From positions 1,798,001-1,862,000 of the forward strand of contig OZ282574.1 of NCBI GenBank assembly GCA_965641885.1: DNA of 64,000 nt, read 5' to 3'. Within the stretch, counting starts at the first letter, position 1; each line of letters starts with the position of its first letter. This stretch comes from Pseudophaeobacter sp965641885. GTDB taxonomy: Bacteria > Pseudomonadota > Alphaproteobacteria > Rhodobacterales > Rhodobacteraceae. The position numbers were made by a program, and so were the translations under genes. Below the pieces are notes generated by a model that saw only the letters and a list, made by a program, of their open reading frames with translations, did no database searches and was not told the origin of the DNA. Below are positions 35,256 to 44,448 of this stretch, one piece after another.

Positions 35256-36115
35256 GTTGGCGATGAGTTCCAGGTTCATACGCAAACCCAAGGTCATCAA
35301 AACCAACCAGAAGTGGTTGGACTGGTGGATGGTGGCTTTGTTTTTGTATGGGTGCATGCAATCTCTTCTGATACGCACTTGATCATGGGCCAAAGGTTTT
35401 CAGCTGAAGGAGAGCGAGTAAGGGATGAAACAGTTCTCTCCCAGGGGGACCAAGAGTTGCATTTTGGGCTAACAGCCATTGAACTTTCAGATGGTGTCAT
35501 TTCAGTAAACTGGGGGGCATTGGTACTGGAGGATCCGAAAGCCAAATTGAAACAAGGCTTTTTTTGACGTCAGAGCTTGGCAGTGATGGGAATGATGTTT
35601 TGTCCGGGACCCATTTGAGGGATCGTCTTGAAGCGATACAGGGCGATGATCGGTTATTGTGCTACGCAGGAAACGACAGGTTGATAGGCGGCCTGGGGCA
35701 GGACACCCTTAAAGGGCACTCTGGCTCTGATCGCCTTTTCGGAGGAAATCAGAAAGACAAGATTTTTGGTGGAAATGATGCTGACTTTCTCTTTGGTGGT
35801 AAGGGGAGAGACATTCGGAATGGCGAGGCTGGCAATGACGTCATGAAAGGCGGTGCCGGAGCGGATGTGTTTGTTTTTGGAGAAGGCCAGGATACGATCA
35901 TAGACTTCGACAACGACTATATTCGGCTCGACAATGCTCTGTGGCAAAATGAAGACCTTGCCTCAAATGAAATCATGCAGTTTGCGGAAATCGAAAATGG
36001 AAGCCTTGTTTTTGGCTTTGGGGGTGGGAACACACTTTTGGGGGGTGGGAACACACTTACAGTGACCGGTTATACGGATATGGACACGCTGGAGAGCGCC
36101 CTTTCAGTTTTCTGA
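35256..36115 (+). pseudogene. C-terminal fragment of an RTX protein, frameshifted in a T tract
   Basis: Starting at about 35258 the frame reads GDEFQVHTQTQGHQNQ, then GLVDGGFVFVWV and MGQRFSAEGE. This is the repeated domain seen in large RTX adhesins. It stops at TTTTTTTGA (about 35563). In the plus-one frame the sequence goes on from LTSELGSDGNDVLSG through RTX repeats (GGNDADFLFGGKGRD, GGAGADVFVFGEGQDTIIDF) to a proper stop at 36115. One more T in the seven-base run would join the two. The 5' end is lost at the IS3 scrap, so no start or secretion context remains. Confidence 0.8.
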
Positions 36116-36499
36116 ATGTCGCCTTTGTGATTGTTCCTAGACTTTGCAAAGGTTGCTATCTGCGCATCGCGGCCGTTCGTCCTGGGCGCAGCATCAGCCA
36201 AGGCCCCGGCCGCCCGCTGAATGGCCACTTTCGGGATGCCCTAAGGTATTGCTGTCTGCAATCGCACTCGCAGCAACCATCTTGGTCTGGTTATAGATCA
36301 ATGTGTCTGGGGCCTGGGTCTGCTTGGTTGTCGGGGCGACTTTGTTCATGCTGTGCCGCGCGGTTGAGGCTGCGGCAACAGCGATGCTGGTGACATAAGT
36401 GGACTAATTTGATTGAGATCAGTACGACACTACAAAGCATAAATTAGCTTCGGTGAAGACAACTGAACATTGCCGGTGTTCTTTTACGGAGTTTGTCGC
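36116..36499. repeat. intergenic region with dispersed repeat copy (core 36140-36167)
   Basis: ACTTTGCAAAGGTTGCTATC followed by TGCGCAT is the clearest plus-orientation copy of the repeat. An open frame over it gives LCKGCYLRIAAVRPGRSI, almost the same peptide as the minus-strand frame at 12466-12795, which shows that both frames are repeat translations and not genes. The promoter of the permease gene should lie at its right edge. Confidence 0.65.
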
Positions 36500-37510
36500 A
36501 TGGGTGATGTCTTTGTCTCGCTGAATGATCAATTGTTGCGCATGCAGTGGTTGTCGGATCTGGTTGCTCTCTTGGTGCGCGATGGGTTTGGTCTGGATCC
36601 AACAAGCCAGATTGGCGGCAGCGTTCATTTTTTCATCTATGACGTTATAAAGATATTCATTCTGCTCTCGGTTTTGATCTTTAGCATTTCCTATGTGCAG
36701 AGTTATTTCCCGCCCGAGCGCACCCGCCGTATTCTTGGGCAGCGTCAGGGTCTGGGAGCAAATATTCTTGCAGCCCTGTTGGGGACCATTACGCCGTTTT
36801 GTTCCTGCTCATCGATTCCGCTGTTCATCGGCTTTACCAGTGCAGGCTTGCCGCTGGCGGTGACGTTTTCTTTTCTGATCTCTTCGCCACTGGTCGATCT
36901 GGCTTCGGTGATCCTGTTGGCAAGTATTTTCAACTGGAGCATCGCCTTGGCCTATGTCGTCGTCGGGCTGGTGCTGGCTGTCTTGGGGGGCACCTTGATC
37001 GGACGTTTGAAACTGGAAAATCAGGTGGAGGATTTTGTCTACCAAAGCCCAGTGAGCGACCACAGCAATGGTGACGTAATCAGTCGTCGCGCGCGGCTGG
37101 CATATGCCGCAGATCAAGTCGTCGAGATTATCCACCGGGTTTGGCTGTATGTTTTTATCGGCGTGGGCATTGGCGCGGCGATCCATAACTGGATTCCAGA
37201 AGCCTTCATCTCATCTCTCTTGGGGCAGGACAAATGGTGGTCGGTTCTGGTGGCAACGATCGCAGGCATTCCGATGTATGCCGACATCTTTGGCACCTTG
37301 CCCATCGCGGAAGCCCTGGTGCAAAAGGGCGTTGGCCTGGGCACAGCACTCACCTTTATGATGGCCGTCACCGCCTTGTCTTTGCCCTCCATGATCATGC
37401 TCAAGCGGGTCGTGAAACTGCCTCTACTCGCGGTCTTTATTGGCATCGTCACTGTTGGAATTATACTGATCGGCTATATTTTCAACGCGACCGCCCCTCT
37501 ATTTGTCTGA
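36500..37510 (+). CDS. YraQ/ArsP-type permease (DUF318)
   Basis: 336 residues from the ATG at 36500, which has GGAG 9 bases ahead. A start 30 bases earlier has no ribosome site. Eight or more membrane helices are visible. The first helical half ends with the family's cysteine motif (TPFCSCSSIPLFIGFTSAGL) and the second has IPMYADIFGTLPIAEALV. ArsP members export trivalent organoarsenicals, and other members have unknown substrates. The next gene, 14 bases on, is a small thioredoxin-fold protein, the usual partner of this permease group. No arsR is seen. The call to family is firm. The substrate is not. Confidence 0.85.
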   Translation: MGDVFVSLNDQLLRMQWLSDLVALLVRDGFGLDPTSQIGGSVHFFIYDVIKIFILLSVLIFSISYVQSYFPPERTRRILGQRQGLGANILAALLGTITPFCSCSSIPLFIGFTSAGLPLAVTFSFLISSPLVDLASVILLASIFNWSIALAYVVVGLVLAVLGGTLIGRLKLENQVEDFVYQSPVSDHSNGDVISRRARLAYAADQVVEIIHRVWLYVFIGVGIGAAIHNWIPEAFISSLLGQDKWWSVLVATIAGIPMYADIFGTLPIAEALVQKGVGLGTALTFMMAVTALSLPSMIMLKRVVKLPLLAVFIGIVTVGIILIGYIFNATAPLFV

Positions 37511-37524
37511 ACAGGAAAAACGGT

Positions 37525-37761
37525 ATGATCATTAAGATATTGGGCTCCGGCTGCAAAAAATGCCTTGCTTTGGCCGCGAACGTTGAGACGGCCGCACAGG
37601 CGGCGGGTATCGATGTTAGTATTGAGAAAATCACGGATATTGTTGCCATCGCAGGCTTCGGTATCATGTCTACGCCCGGTCTGGTGATCGACGGAAAAGT
37701 TGTTTCGGCTGGACGCGTGCTCAAACCCTCTGAAATTGGCGCTCTCCTGACGGGGCCCTAA
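37525..37761 (+). CDS. small thioredoxin-fold redox protein (TM0996/MTH895 type)
   Basis: 78 residues. A CxxC active site (GSGCKKCLAL, residues 10-13) lies at the end of the first strand, then a helix, DIVAIAGFGI and the cis-proline region STPGLVIDGK. Size and motif match the thioredoxin-like group that accompanies YraQ permeases. It probably acts in the cytoplasm as a thiol donor or metalloid-handling partner of the permease, which it follows after 14 bases. Confidence 0.88.
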   Translation: MIIKILGSGCKKCLALAANVETAAQAAGIDVSIEKITDIVAIAGFGIMSTPGLVIDGKVVSAGRVLKPSEIGALLTGP

Positions 37762-37857
37762 TGTGACAGGACCGCCAGTGACAGGGCGGCCAGTATCTGG
37801 GGGCTGTGACTGAACAAAGGTCCTGTGCCGTGGCACGCGACAGGGCGGCCTGCTGTC

Positions 37858-38298
37858 TTAATCCACAAATGGGGTGGAGCCGTCCCAAACCGCACTGTTT
37901 CCCACCGACGTCACAACTGGCGCCACAACTGGCGGCGCAACAGGCGGCACAACTGGCGTAGTTGATGTTTGCGGCGTGGTTGCGACGTGGGTCTGCACTA
38001 TTCCGGTGGCTGCCAGGCCGTCTCCCCGCGATGCACAGGAGCCTGAAATAATTTTGTATTCCGGTGCCGTGGGCAACACGGAGATACGGAATTCCGCAAC
38101 AGGAGCTTTGCCGCATATCTGGTTAGAGGCATATGTCCTGATCTCCTGTGCGGACCAGTCGGCCCCTGCGCTGCCGCTGAACCGGCCATTGCCATCATTG
38201 TCCAATTGCAGCTCATTGCTGGCAGGCGCGCCGTCGCAGGCCGCAAGCAGTGCACAGCAGCTAAGATACAGAACAGGCTTGGCAAATTTTGCGATCAT
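37858..38298 (-). CDS. hypothetical lipoprotein with a Pro/Val/Thr tail
   Basis: 146 residues. The signal ends in a lipobox (LLAAC, Cys21), so it is lipid-anchored in the cell envelope. The middle part (residues about 30-85) has two cysteines that could pair (ICGK, GSCAS). The tail is low-complexity (PVVPPVAPPVVAPVV). No family is recognised. It stands alone between the permease pair and the haem operon, on the opposite strand from both. Confidence 0.75.
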   Translation of the reverse strand: MIAKFAKPVLYLSCCALLAACDGAPASNELQLDNDGNGRFSGSAGADWSAQEIRTYASNQICGKAPVAEFRISVLPTAPEYKIISGSCASRGDGLAATGIVQTHVATTPQTSTTPVVPPVAPPVVAPVVTSVGNSAVWDGSTPFVD

Positions 38299-38662
38299 AA
38301 AATATTCTCCTTTGATGTGCGCAGCCTACTGAACCCGCAGGCCAACACAATGGTCCTTTGCGCCCGTTGCTGCTGTCGTGACTCAGTTCCGATGCTGCAT
38401 GCGCCCAGGGCCGCTGCCCGTCGTAGCTGAGCTTTTCGCAGTTTGGCCTGTTCACTGGTAGGCCGGTCTCAGGAGCCATTCTGCAAGAGGGCGGGCGCCG
38501 GACCCGGGCGGAAGGTGGTCTTGCGGCTACCGTAAAATTATCAAAAAATTATCTTGCCATGTTAAATTTGACTTCAATTTTCCATAGCTATATCAGTGCG
38601 CTGGTCAGCCATCGAATCCGACAGCTCGCAGTTCCACTCCCTCATGCGAAACGGATTATGAA
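38299..38662. promoter_or_regulatory. upstream region of the haem-uptake operon
   Basis: An AT-rich stretch (38530-38600, including TTATCAAAAAATTATC and TTAAATTTGACTTC) lies about 80 bases ahead of the receptor gene, in contrast to GC-rich flanks. It is a likely promoter site and the natural place for an iron-responsive regulator, but no exact operator can be assigned by eye. Confidence 0.4.
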
Positions 38663-40912
38663 ATGGCATTCCGCAAAGATGTGACGTTTAGCGTCCTAGT
38701 AAACCTGTTGCTAAGCACCAGCTTGGGAACGATGGCTGTGGCACAAGACAGCCCAATTTACCTTGGCGAGGTTACCCTCTCGTCTGACCGTGCTGGCGGC
38801 ACAATCCTCGACATTCCAGCCAATGTGACCGTCATCGACGAAGAGCAGCTGATACAGCGTGGCGTCAATGATCTTGAGGATCTGCTGCGCCATGAGCCAG
38901 GCGTTGATATCGCGCGGCAAACCTCGGCGACGGACCCCTTTAATACCATTGGCGGCATCACCATTCGCGGGGTTGGCGGCAACCGTGTCGCCCTGCAGGT
39001 TGATGGGTCGCGCGTGGCCGAGCGGATTACCGATGGGACACGCGACTATTTTGATTTCTCCTTCACCAAACAGGCCGAGATCGTACGGGGACCCGCCTCT
39101 GTGTTGTGGGGATCGGACGCGCTGGGGGGATTGCTGGCTGTTGAGACGCTGGACCCCGAAGATGTGCTGAATGGCGAAGAGCGTAGCGGCAGAGCAAGCC
39201 TGAGCTATGGCAGTTTGAGTGATCGGCTTTCGAGCGAAGTGCTTGTGGCGCAGCAGTTCACGCCAAACCTTGCCTTTATGCTTGGCTATAAACGGGAACA
39301 GGGCCACGAGATTGAAAAATCCAACGCCCGCGATGATGGAGGCATCTACGGCTGCCCCCGCAATATCAGCTATGGGGCCACCACCTGCGCTCAACTGGAC
39401 CCAACCGATACCACCACAGACCGTGTGCTGGCCAAACTGGTCTGGACCCCCACAGTGGATCACCGTCTGGAATTCAGCGCCGACTATCTTGGACGTCAGA
39501 CAGATGTGCAGCAAAAGCAGGATCTTGGCCCGGTTGTCTCCAGCTTTACTGGCGCTGCGACCGGCGAAGTCATTCATAGCCGCGACCGCCATCTAGACCT
39601 GTCGCGCCAGCGCTATGGTCTGGAACATAGCTGGACCCCGGCCTCGGGGTGGCTAAACGAGCTGAAAACAACCTTTGCCTACACGCCGCACAGCTATGAA
39701 AGCACCAGCTATAAAAATACCACCTCCGCGGCAGGGGATGCGGTCAGAACAAAGGATATTCTGAATTATTCCGAAGACTTCTTTGAGCTCGACATCCAGG
39801 CGACCAAGGAATTCGCCACCGGAGGCCTGCAGCACTATCTCGTCTTTGGCTTTGACGGTGATATTGCAGAATCCACCTATGAGCGCATCTCGCAGGTCAA
39901 CAACATCACTCAAGGCACCTTTTCAGAGACCCGCGCCGGGGGCTTTAACTTTGCCGATGCAAAGACCACCCGCGCCGATATCTATATTCAGGACAGGATT
40001 GATTTTGGCGGCGGCAAGTTTGAGCTGACACCGGGCCTGCGCTACGCCACCTACGAGATCCTGCCAAAGCCAAACAGCGACTATCAGGTGGTGCCGGGTG
40101 ATGAGCCGCAGCTGCGCGACGACAGCGCATTGCTGGCCAGTCTGGGCGCACAATATCGCTTCAACGATAACGTCTCGGTCTGGGCGAAATATGGCGAAGG
40201 GTTCAAAATGCCGACCGCCCAGCAATTGTTCCAATCGTTGGACGGGGCGTTCTTTGATCTGGTTCCCTCACCAAACCTGCGCCCTGAATCGGTCAAAAGC
40301 TATGAGGTTGGCCTGCGCTACGAACAATCGCGGGGCTTTACCGCGGTGAACCTGTTCAAATCGGACTACGCTGACTTCATCGAAAGCTTTTACAATATCC
40401 CCGGCACCAGCAAATACACCTATCGCAACCTGAATGAGGTCTCGATTTGGGGGGTTGAGATGTCCGGCGGATGGGATCTGAGCAGCAGCACCTGGCTGGG
40501 GTATTCGGCCTCCTGGCAAAAGGGCGAGCAAAAAGCCACCGCAAGCGCGTCTGAAACCCCGCACAATCTGGCGCCCCTGACTGCAAGCTTCACGCTTGGT
40601 CATGATTTCGAAAAATATGACCTCTCGGTTGAGGCGGTCGGCACCATTGCAGGCTCCGTCAAGGAGACCGCGACGGCGGATGGGTTCAAACCCTCCGGCT
40701 ATGCGATCCTGGATCTCTATGGCAAGTGGCGGATCAAAGGCCCGGCGACGCTCAACTTTGGGATCAAGAACGTCTTTGACAAGCGTTACTTTACTGCGGA
40801 TGCCATCGGGCGCACGACCACGCCGTCGGACGCAGTTGCCAGCAGTAACCCAATTGAGCTGATGACCGGCGCGGGCAGAAGCTTTCAGGTTAGCCTGAAC
40901 CTGGATTTCTGA
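38663..40912 (+). CDS. TonB-dependent haem/haemoglobin receptor
   Basis: 749 residues with a signal peptide (to about AVAQ, residue 28). The plug domain follows (VTLSSDRAGGTILDIPANVT, then DLEDLLRHEPGVDI and VALQVDGSRVAE, WGSDALGGL). The 22-strand barrel ends in the terminal phenylalanine (VSLNLDF). The PSPNLRPESVKSYEVGLRY segment is the NPNL-PE motif of the haemoglobin, transferrin and lactoferrin receptor family. It imports haem or haem proteins through the outer membrane with TonB energy. Its stop overlaps the next start (TGATG). Expression is presumably iron-controlled. Confidence 0.92.
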   Translation: MAFRKDVTFSVLVNLLLSTSLGTMAVAQDSPIYLGEVTLSSDRAGGTILDIPANVTVIDEEQLIQRGVNDLEDLLRHEPGVDIARQTSATDPFNTIGGITIRGVGGNRVALQVDGSRVAERITDGTRDYFDFSFTKQAEIVRGPASVLWGSDALGGLLAVETLDPEDVLNGEERSGRASLSYGSLSDRLSSEVLVAQQFTPNLAFMLGYKREQGHEIEKSNARDDGGIYGCPRNISYGATTCAQLDPTDTTTDRVLAKLVWTPTVDHRLEFSADYLGRQTDVQQKQDLGPVVSSFTGAATGEVIHSRDRHLDLSRQRYGLEHSWTPASGWLNELKTTFAYTPHSYESTSYKNTTSAAGDAVRTKDILNYSEDFFELDIQATKEFATGGLQHYLVFGFDGDIAESTYERISQVNNITQGTFSETRAGGFNFADAKTTRADIYIQDRIDFGGGKFELTPGLRYATYEILPKPNSDYQVVPGDEPQLRDDSALLASLGAQYRFNDNVSVWAKYGEGFKMPTAQQLFQSLDGAFFDLVPSPNLRPESVKSYEVGLRYEQSRGFTAVNLFKSDYADFIESFYNIPGTSKYTYRNLNEVSIWGVEMSGGWDLSSSTWLGYSASWQKGEQKATASASETPHNLAPLTASFTLGHDFEKYDLSVEAVGTIAGSVKETATADGFKPSGYAILDLYGKWRIKGPATLNFGIKNVFDKRYFTADAIGRTTTPSDAVASSNPIELMTGAGRSFQVSLNLDF

Positions 40913-42633
40913 TGCGCGTATTGTTTGGGCGCTTGTTCCGCCTGAGCCTGCTTGTGGCCCAGGGGCCGCAAGCCTGGCGCGGGCTTGTGATTTACGCAAC
41001 TGTACTGGGGCTGAGCTTTATTGGCGTGTGGTCCAGCGTGATGATGATTTCCTGGTACAAGCGGTTTTATGATGCGGTCCAGGCGCTGGACCTTGCCGCG
41101 ACGCTGACAGAGCTGGGGGTGTTCTTTGCCATTGTCGTCCTGCAGGTTGCGCTGTTCATTGTGGGGGACTACCTGCGCAAGCGCTTGTTTCTGGCCTGGC
41201 GGTCCAACCTGACTGATAAGGTGACGACAGCCTGGACCAGCTCGCAGGCCTACTGGCATCTGCGGCCGGGTCTGTCGCCAAAGGCCGTGGACAATCCAGA
41301 CCAACGGGTCGCAGAAGATTGCCGCGTCTTTGTCGACAAACTGCTGCTGCTATCGCTGGATTTCATTGAAAACTGCGTCTCCATCGTCAGCTATACTGTG
41401 GTGCTTTGGGGGCTCACAGATTTTACCCTCTCTCTGCCGTTCTTTGGCACAGCGATTGAGGTATCGCACTATCTGGTCTGGCTGGCTCTGCTCTATGTGG
41501 CGCTGTCAACAGCCATCACTCATGTGATGGGGCGTCAGCTTAAACCTCTGTTTTTTGACCAGGAAAAGCGCGAAGCGGATTTTCGCTATGCCCTGATTCA
41601 GCTGCGGGACAACGCGACAGAGATAGCACAGTCCGGAGGCGAAGCCGCCGAACGCCGCAGGCTGGACAGCCGGTTTCAGGGGATCCGGCAAAACTGGTTC
41701 AAACTGATCCGCCGTGAAGCCATCCTGAATATTTTTCATCGCCCCTATTATCAAACGGTCTTGCGGATCCCGATGTTCTTTTCCTTGCCCGCCTATTTTG
41801 CTGGCTTTGTCACCTTTGGGGGCATGATGCAGCTTTCCGGGGCCTTTGGCCGGGTGACGCAGACCCTTAGCTGGTTTATTTTCAAATACAAAACTCTGGC
41901 CGAGATCGCAGCCGTGGCCGAACGCTTGGATGAGCTGATGGCAAACACCCGCGCGCCTGCGCCGATGCCCGGGGCAAGGCGGGATATCCGGCAGGGTCAA
42001 TCTCCCGATGAGGCGCTGCATATTCACGGCCTGATTCCCAGCACGCCGCAAGCGCGGGATCTGGCAAGGGTTCCGGATTTCACCATTCGCCGCGGAAAAT
42101 CAGTCTGGATCACGGGCCCCTCAGGCAGTGGGAAAACCACGCTTTTGGCGGCGATTTCAGGCCTTTGGTGCTATGGGCGGGGAGAGGTTTTGAAACCCGA
42201 GGCCAAATTCCTTTTTCTGCCGCAAAAACCCTATCTGATGCCAGAAAGCCTAAGTGCAGCAGCCTGTTACCCAATGGACCCTTCCGAGGTGGAGGCGGAT
42301 GAAATTCGCGCGGTGCTGGCGCGTGTTGGCTTGCAACACCGGTTGGCGATGCTGGACATCACCGGCCCCGCCGCGCTGGAGGGCTTGTCGATGGGCGAGA
42401 GGCAGCGCCTGGCCATTGCCAGAGTGCTTTTGAACCGGCCCGACTGGATCATTCTGGACGAGGCCACCAGCGCTCTGGATGCTGCGAGCGAAACCGAAAT
42501 GCTGACACTGATCCGCAACGCATTGCCCAATGCGACGCTGGTCTGTGTCTCTCATACTGAGCCCCATGCGCTTGCGCCGTTTGACACCTGGCAAATTGGG
42601 GATGTTCACGAAGGTGAAAGGATATCAAAATGA
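40912..42633 (+). CDS. SbmA/BacA-like ABC transporter, fused permease and ATPase
   Basis: 573 residues. The N-terminal 330 residues hold the ABC_membrane_2 domain with about six helices (FIGVWSSVMMISWYKRFYDA near the first). The C-terminal ATPase has Walker A (GPSGSGKTT, about residue 401), a signature LSMGERQRLAIAR and Walker B with WIILDEATSALD. YddA/SbmA-type half transporters work as homodimers. Their position here, one base into the receptor gene and ahead of haem genes, suggests passage of haem or a related ligand across the inner membrane. The usual periplasmic-binding-protein haem transporter (HmuTUV) is not present. Function is inferred from neighbours. Confidence 0.88.
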   Translation: MRVLFGRLFRLSLLVAQGPQAWRGLVIYATVLGLSFIGVWSSVMMISWYKRFYDAVQALDLAATLTELGVFFAIVVLQVALFIVGDYLRKRLFLAWRSNLTDKVTTAWTSSQAYWHLRPGLSPKAVDNPDQRVAEDCRVFVDKLLLLSLDFIENCVSIVSYTVVLWGLTDFTLSLPFFGTAIEVSHYLVWLALLYVALSTAITHVMGRQLKPLFFDQEKREADFRYALIQLRDNATEIAQSGGEAAERRRLDSRFQGIRQNWFKLIRREAILNIFHRPYYQTVLRIPMFFSLPAYFAGFVTFGGMMQLSGAFGRVTQTLSWFIFKYKTLAEIAAVAERLDELMANTRAPAPMPGARRDIRQGQSPDEALHIHGLIPSTPQARDLARVPDFTIRRGKSVWITGPSGSGKTTLLAAISGLWCYGRGEVLKPEAKFLFLPQKPYLMPESLSAAACYPMDPSEVEADEIRAVLARVGLQHRLAMLDITGPAALEGLSMGERQRLAIARVLLNRPDWIILDEATSALDAASETEMLTLIRNALPNATLVCVSHTEPHALAPFDTWQIGDVHEGERISK

Positions 42634-43391
42634 CCAACCAGACAGAAACGGAAACGCCTACAGAAACGCCGAAAGGCCGCTGGCTGCTTGCCAATGCGGA
42701 CCCAGTGGAGGTGCTGCAAAAGCTGCCGCAGCTGGACCGGATTATGCTGGCCATTCGCCAAGATGATCTGCTGCATGAACGGCTAGGCATCGTGCGGGAT
42801 GTCAAGGTTGGGGCGGATCAGATTACCATCTCAGGTGATGCGGAGATCACCCATATCCCGCGGCATCGTTTTGCCAAAACATACCTCGACATCAGCGTTG
42901 AAATGCGGGGCAAACTCTACCCCCGGCTGGAATTTCATGACACGGATGACAGCTATCTTTTCTCGGTGACCGGACTGGAAGGCGGCGCGGCCTTCCTGCC
43001 ACCGTTGGAGGGGTTTGACCGCAGCGATGTGCCGATGAAACCCGTTGTGAAACCCGCAGGGGCCAGTGATGCAGGGGCCAGTGATGCAGGGGCCAGTGAT
43101 GAGGTCTCGGATGAGGTCGCCGAGGATGACGCCGGACTGGTGCTGCTGGCCCGGTTTCAGGACAGCGGCGCGACAATTGAGATCAGCGTGGCCAACCATG
43201 GCATCACGCAGGGCTGGCAAGGTCAGATTGAAAAAATCATGCCAATGGGCGGGTTTGTGAACATCATAACCAAGCCCTTTCATTTGCATCTCAAGGCAGG
43301 ACACGTAGCATACTGGCAGAGCGAAAATGGCGTCCACCGGGCCATCGGCCAAAATGGCTGTCGCATCGGATTGGAGATCAAAGAGCTATGA
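42630..43391 (+). CDS. hypothetical protein of the haem operon, ChuX/HutX-like features
   Basis: 253 residues, soluble. The first half (VEVLQKLPQLDRIMLAIRQD, HERLGIVRDVKV, then FAKTYLDISVEMRGKLYPRL) has the flavour of the ChuX/HutX haem-carrier fold, and a similar order appears in the second half (FQDSGATIEISVANHGITQG, then INI...). The middle holds three copies of a 15-base repeat (GASDA, 43066-43095), an unstructured spacer that could vary in length. It overlaps its neighbours by 4 bases at both ends, so it is part of the same translational unit. The haem role is inference. The fold call needs a profile search. Confidence 0.6.
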   Translation: MTNQTETETPTETPKGRWLLANADPVEVLQKLPQLDRIMLAIRQDDLLHERLGIVRDVKVGADQITISGDAEITHIPRHRFAKTYLDISVEMRGKLYPRLEFHDTDDSYLFSVTGLEGGAAFLPPLEGFDRSDVPMKPVVKPAGASDAGASDAGASDEVSDEVAEDDAGLVLLARFQDSGATIEISVANHGITQGWQGQIEKIMPMGGFVNIITKPFHLHLKAGHVAYWQSENGVHRAIGQNGCRIGLEIKEL

Positions 43392-44185
43392 GTGCAGGAA
43401 CCTGGTTTATTCCCGGCACAGCCGAGCCTGTCAGCTACACGGAGCTTTTGGCGCGCGCCGCGAAACAGCAGGCTGTTTTATTGGGCGAAAGCCACGACAA
43501 GGCCGAAAACCACCGCTGGCAGATGCATGTGTGTGCCGGGCTTTTGGCGCATAGACGCGATCTGGTGATTGGCTTTGAAATGTTTCCGGCGCGTCTCAAC
43601 TCCGTTCTGGCGGAGTGGGTGGCGGGCGCGCTCAGCGAAGAGGAATTTCTCGACAAAGCCGAATGGGGCACGGTCTGGGGCTTTGCGGCCGATCTTTACA
43701 TGCCCATCTTTCGGTTTGCGCGGGATTTTGGGGTTGAGATGATTGGATTGAACTGTCGCCGTGGCCTGGTAAGCGAGGTTGGCAAAGACGGCTGGGACAG
43801 CATTTCGGATGAGGCCCGCGAAGGTCTGAGTCCCGCCAAACCCGCCAGCGCGCATTACCGGCAATATCTCTTTGAGATCACCGGTGGCAGACGCGAAGGC
43901 CGGGCGGCACAGTCAGCCATGGATCCTGAATTCGACCGCTTCACGCGGGCGCAGCAGGTTTGGGACCGGGCCTTTGCCTGCCGGATTGCAGATCGGGCCG
44001 CCCAGCCTGACAGCCCGCTTGTAGTCGGGATCATCGGGCGTGGCCATTTGGAGTTTGGTGGCGGCACCCCCTTTCAGCTGGATGACCTGGGGCTGATGGA
44101 TAGGATGATCCTGCTTCCGCAGCCTGTCGGCGCCTCCCATCGCGAGGGACAGGCAGATGCAATGTGCCTGATGCCAGATGCCTGA
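43388..44185 (+). CDS. ChaN-family haem-associated protein
   Basis: 265 residues. The family marks are AVLLGESHDKAENHRWQM (a metal/haem-site-like ESHD), GFEMFPARLN, DKAEWGTVWG and GIIGRGHLEFGGGTPFQL. ChaN of Campylobacter binds haem and is iron-regulated. Members resemble the EreA/Tiki metal-dependent group. Unlike ChaN it has no lipoprotein signal in this reading, so it may be cytoplasmic. Last gene of the four-gene operon, with ATGA coupling to the gene before. Confidence 0.85.
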   Translation: MSAGTWFIPGTAEPVSYTELLARAAKQQAVLLGESHDKAENHRWQMHVCAGLLAHRRDLVIGFEMFPARLNSVLAEWVAGALSEEEFLDKAEWGTVWGFAADLYMPIFRFARDFGVEMIGLNCRRGLVSEVGKDGWDSISDEAREGLSPAKPASAHYRQYLFEITGGRREGRAAQSAMDPEFDRFTRAQQVWDRAFACRIADRAAQPDSPLVVGIIGRGHLEFGGGTPFQLDDLGLMDRMILLPQPVGASHREGQADAMCLMPDA

Positions 44186-44250
44186 CCCCAGTTTCCTGAT
44201 GTCAGCAATTGGCGCTACGCTGTCAACTCTGGGTCGAAGAGGCCTTGATA

Positions 44251-44448
44251 TTAGTCCTGGTCAGGTTGGAAAACCTCCTCGATAGTCCTGTTGAAAAGGC
44301 GGGCTATGCTGAATGCCAAAGGCAGGCTTGGATCATATCGGCCGCGCTCTAGGGCGTTGACGGTCTGTCGGGAGACGCCGAGTTTTTCCGCCAGACTGGC
44401 CTGAGACCAATTGCGCTTTTTGCGCAGTTCTTGCATGCGATTGTTCAT
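44251..44448 (-). CDS. small XRE-type transcription regulator
   Basis: 65 residues from the ATG at 44448. A longer frame to 44508 lies within the upstream gene and is not needed. Nearly the whole protein is one helix-turn-helix (QELRKKRNWSQASLAEKLGV, then SRQTVNALERGRYDPSLPLA), followed by the common IEEVFQPD ending. It overlaps the membrane gene by a few bases (ATGA). This pair (DUF-type membrane protein with small XRE regulator) is a common two-gene unit. It probably controls its own promoter through the two palindromes above the pair. Confidence 0.88.
   Translation of the reverse strand: MNNRMQELRKKRNWSQASLAEKLGVSRQTVNALERGRYDPSLPLAFSIARLFNRTIEEVFQPDQD

Noticed and set aside
36127..36393. 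Plus-strand open frame of 88 residues
   Set aside because: It covers the dispersed repeat and shares its peptide with the opposite-strand frame near 12.5 kb.
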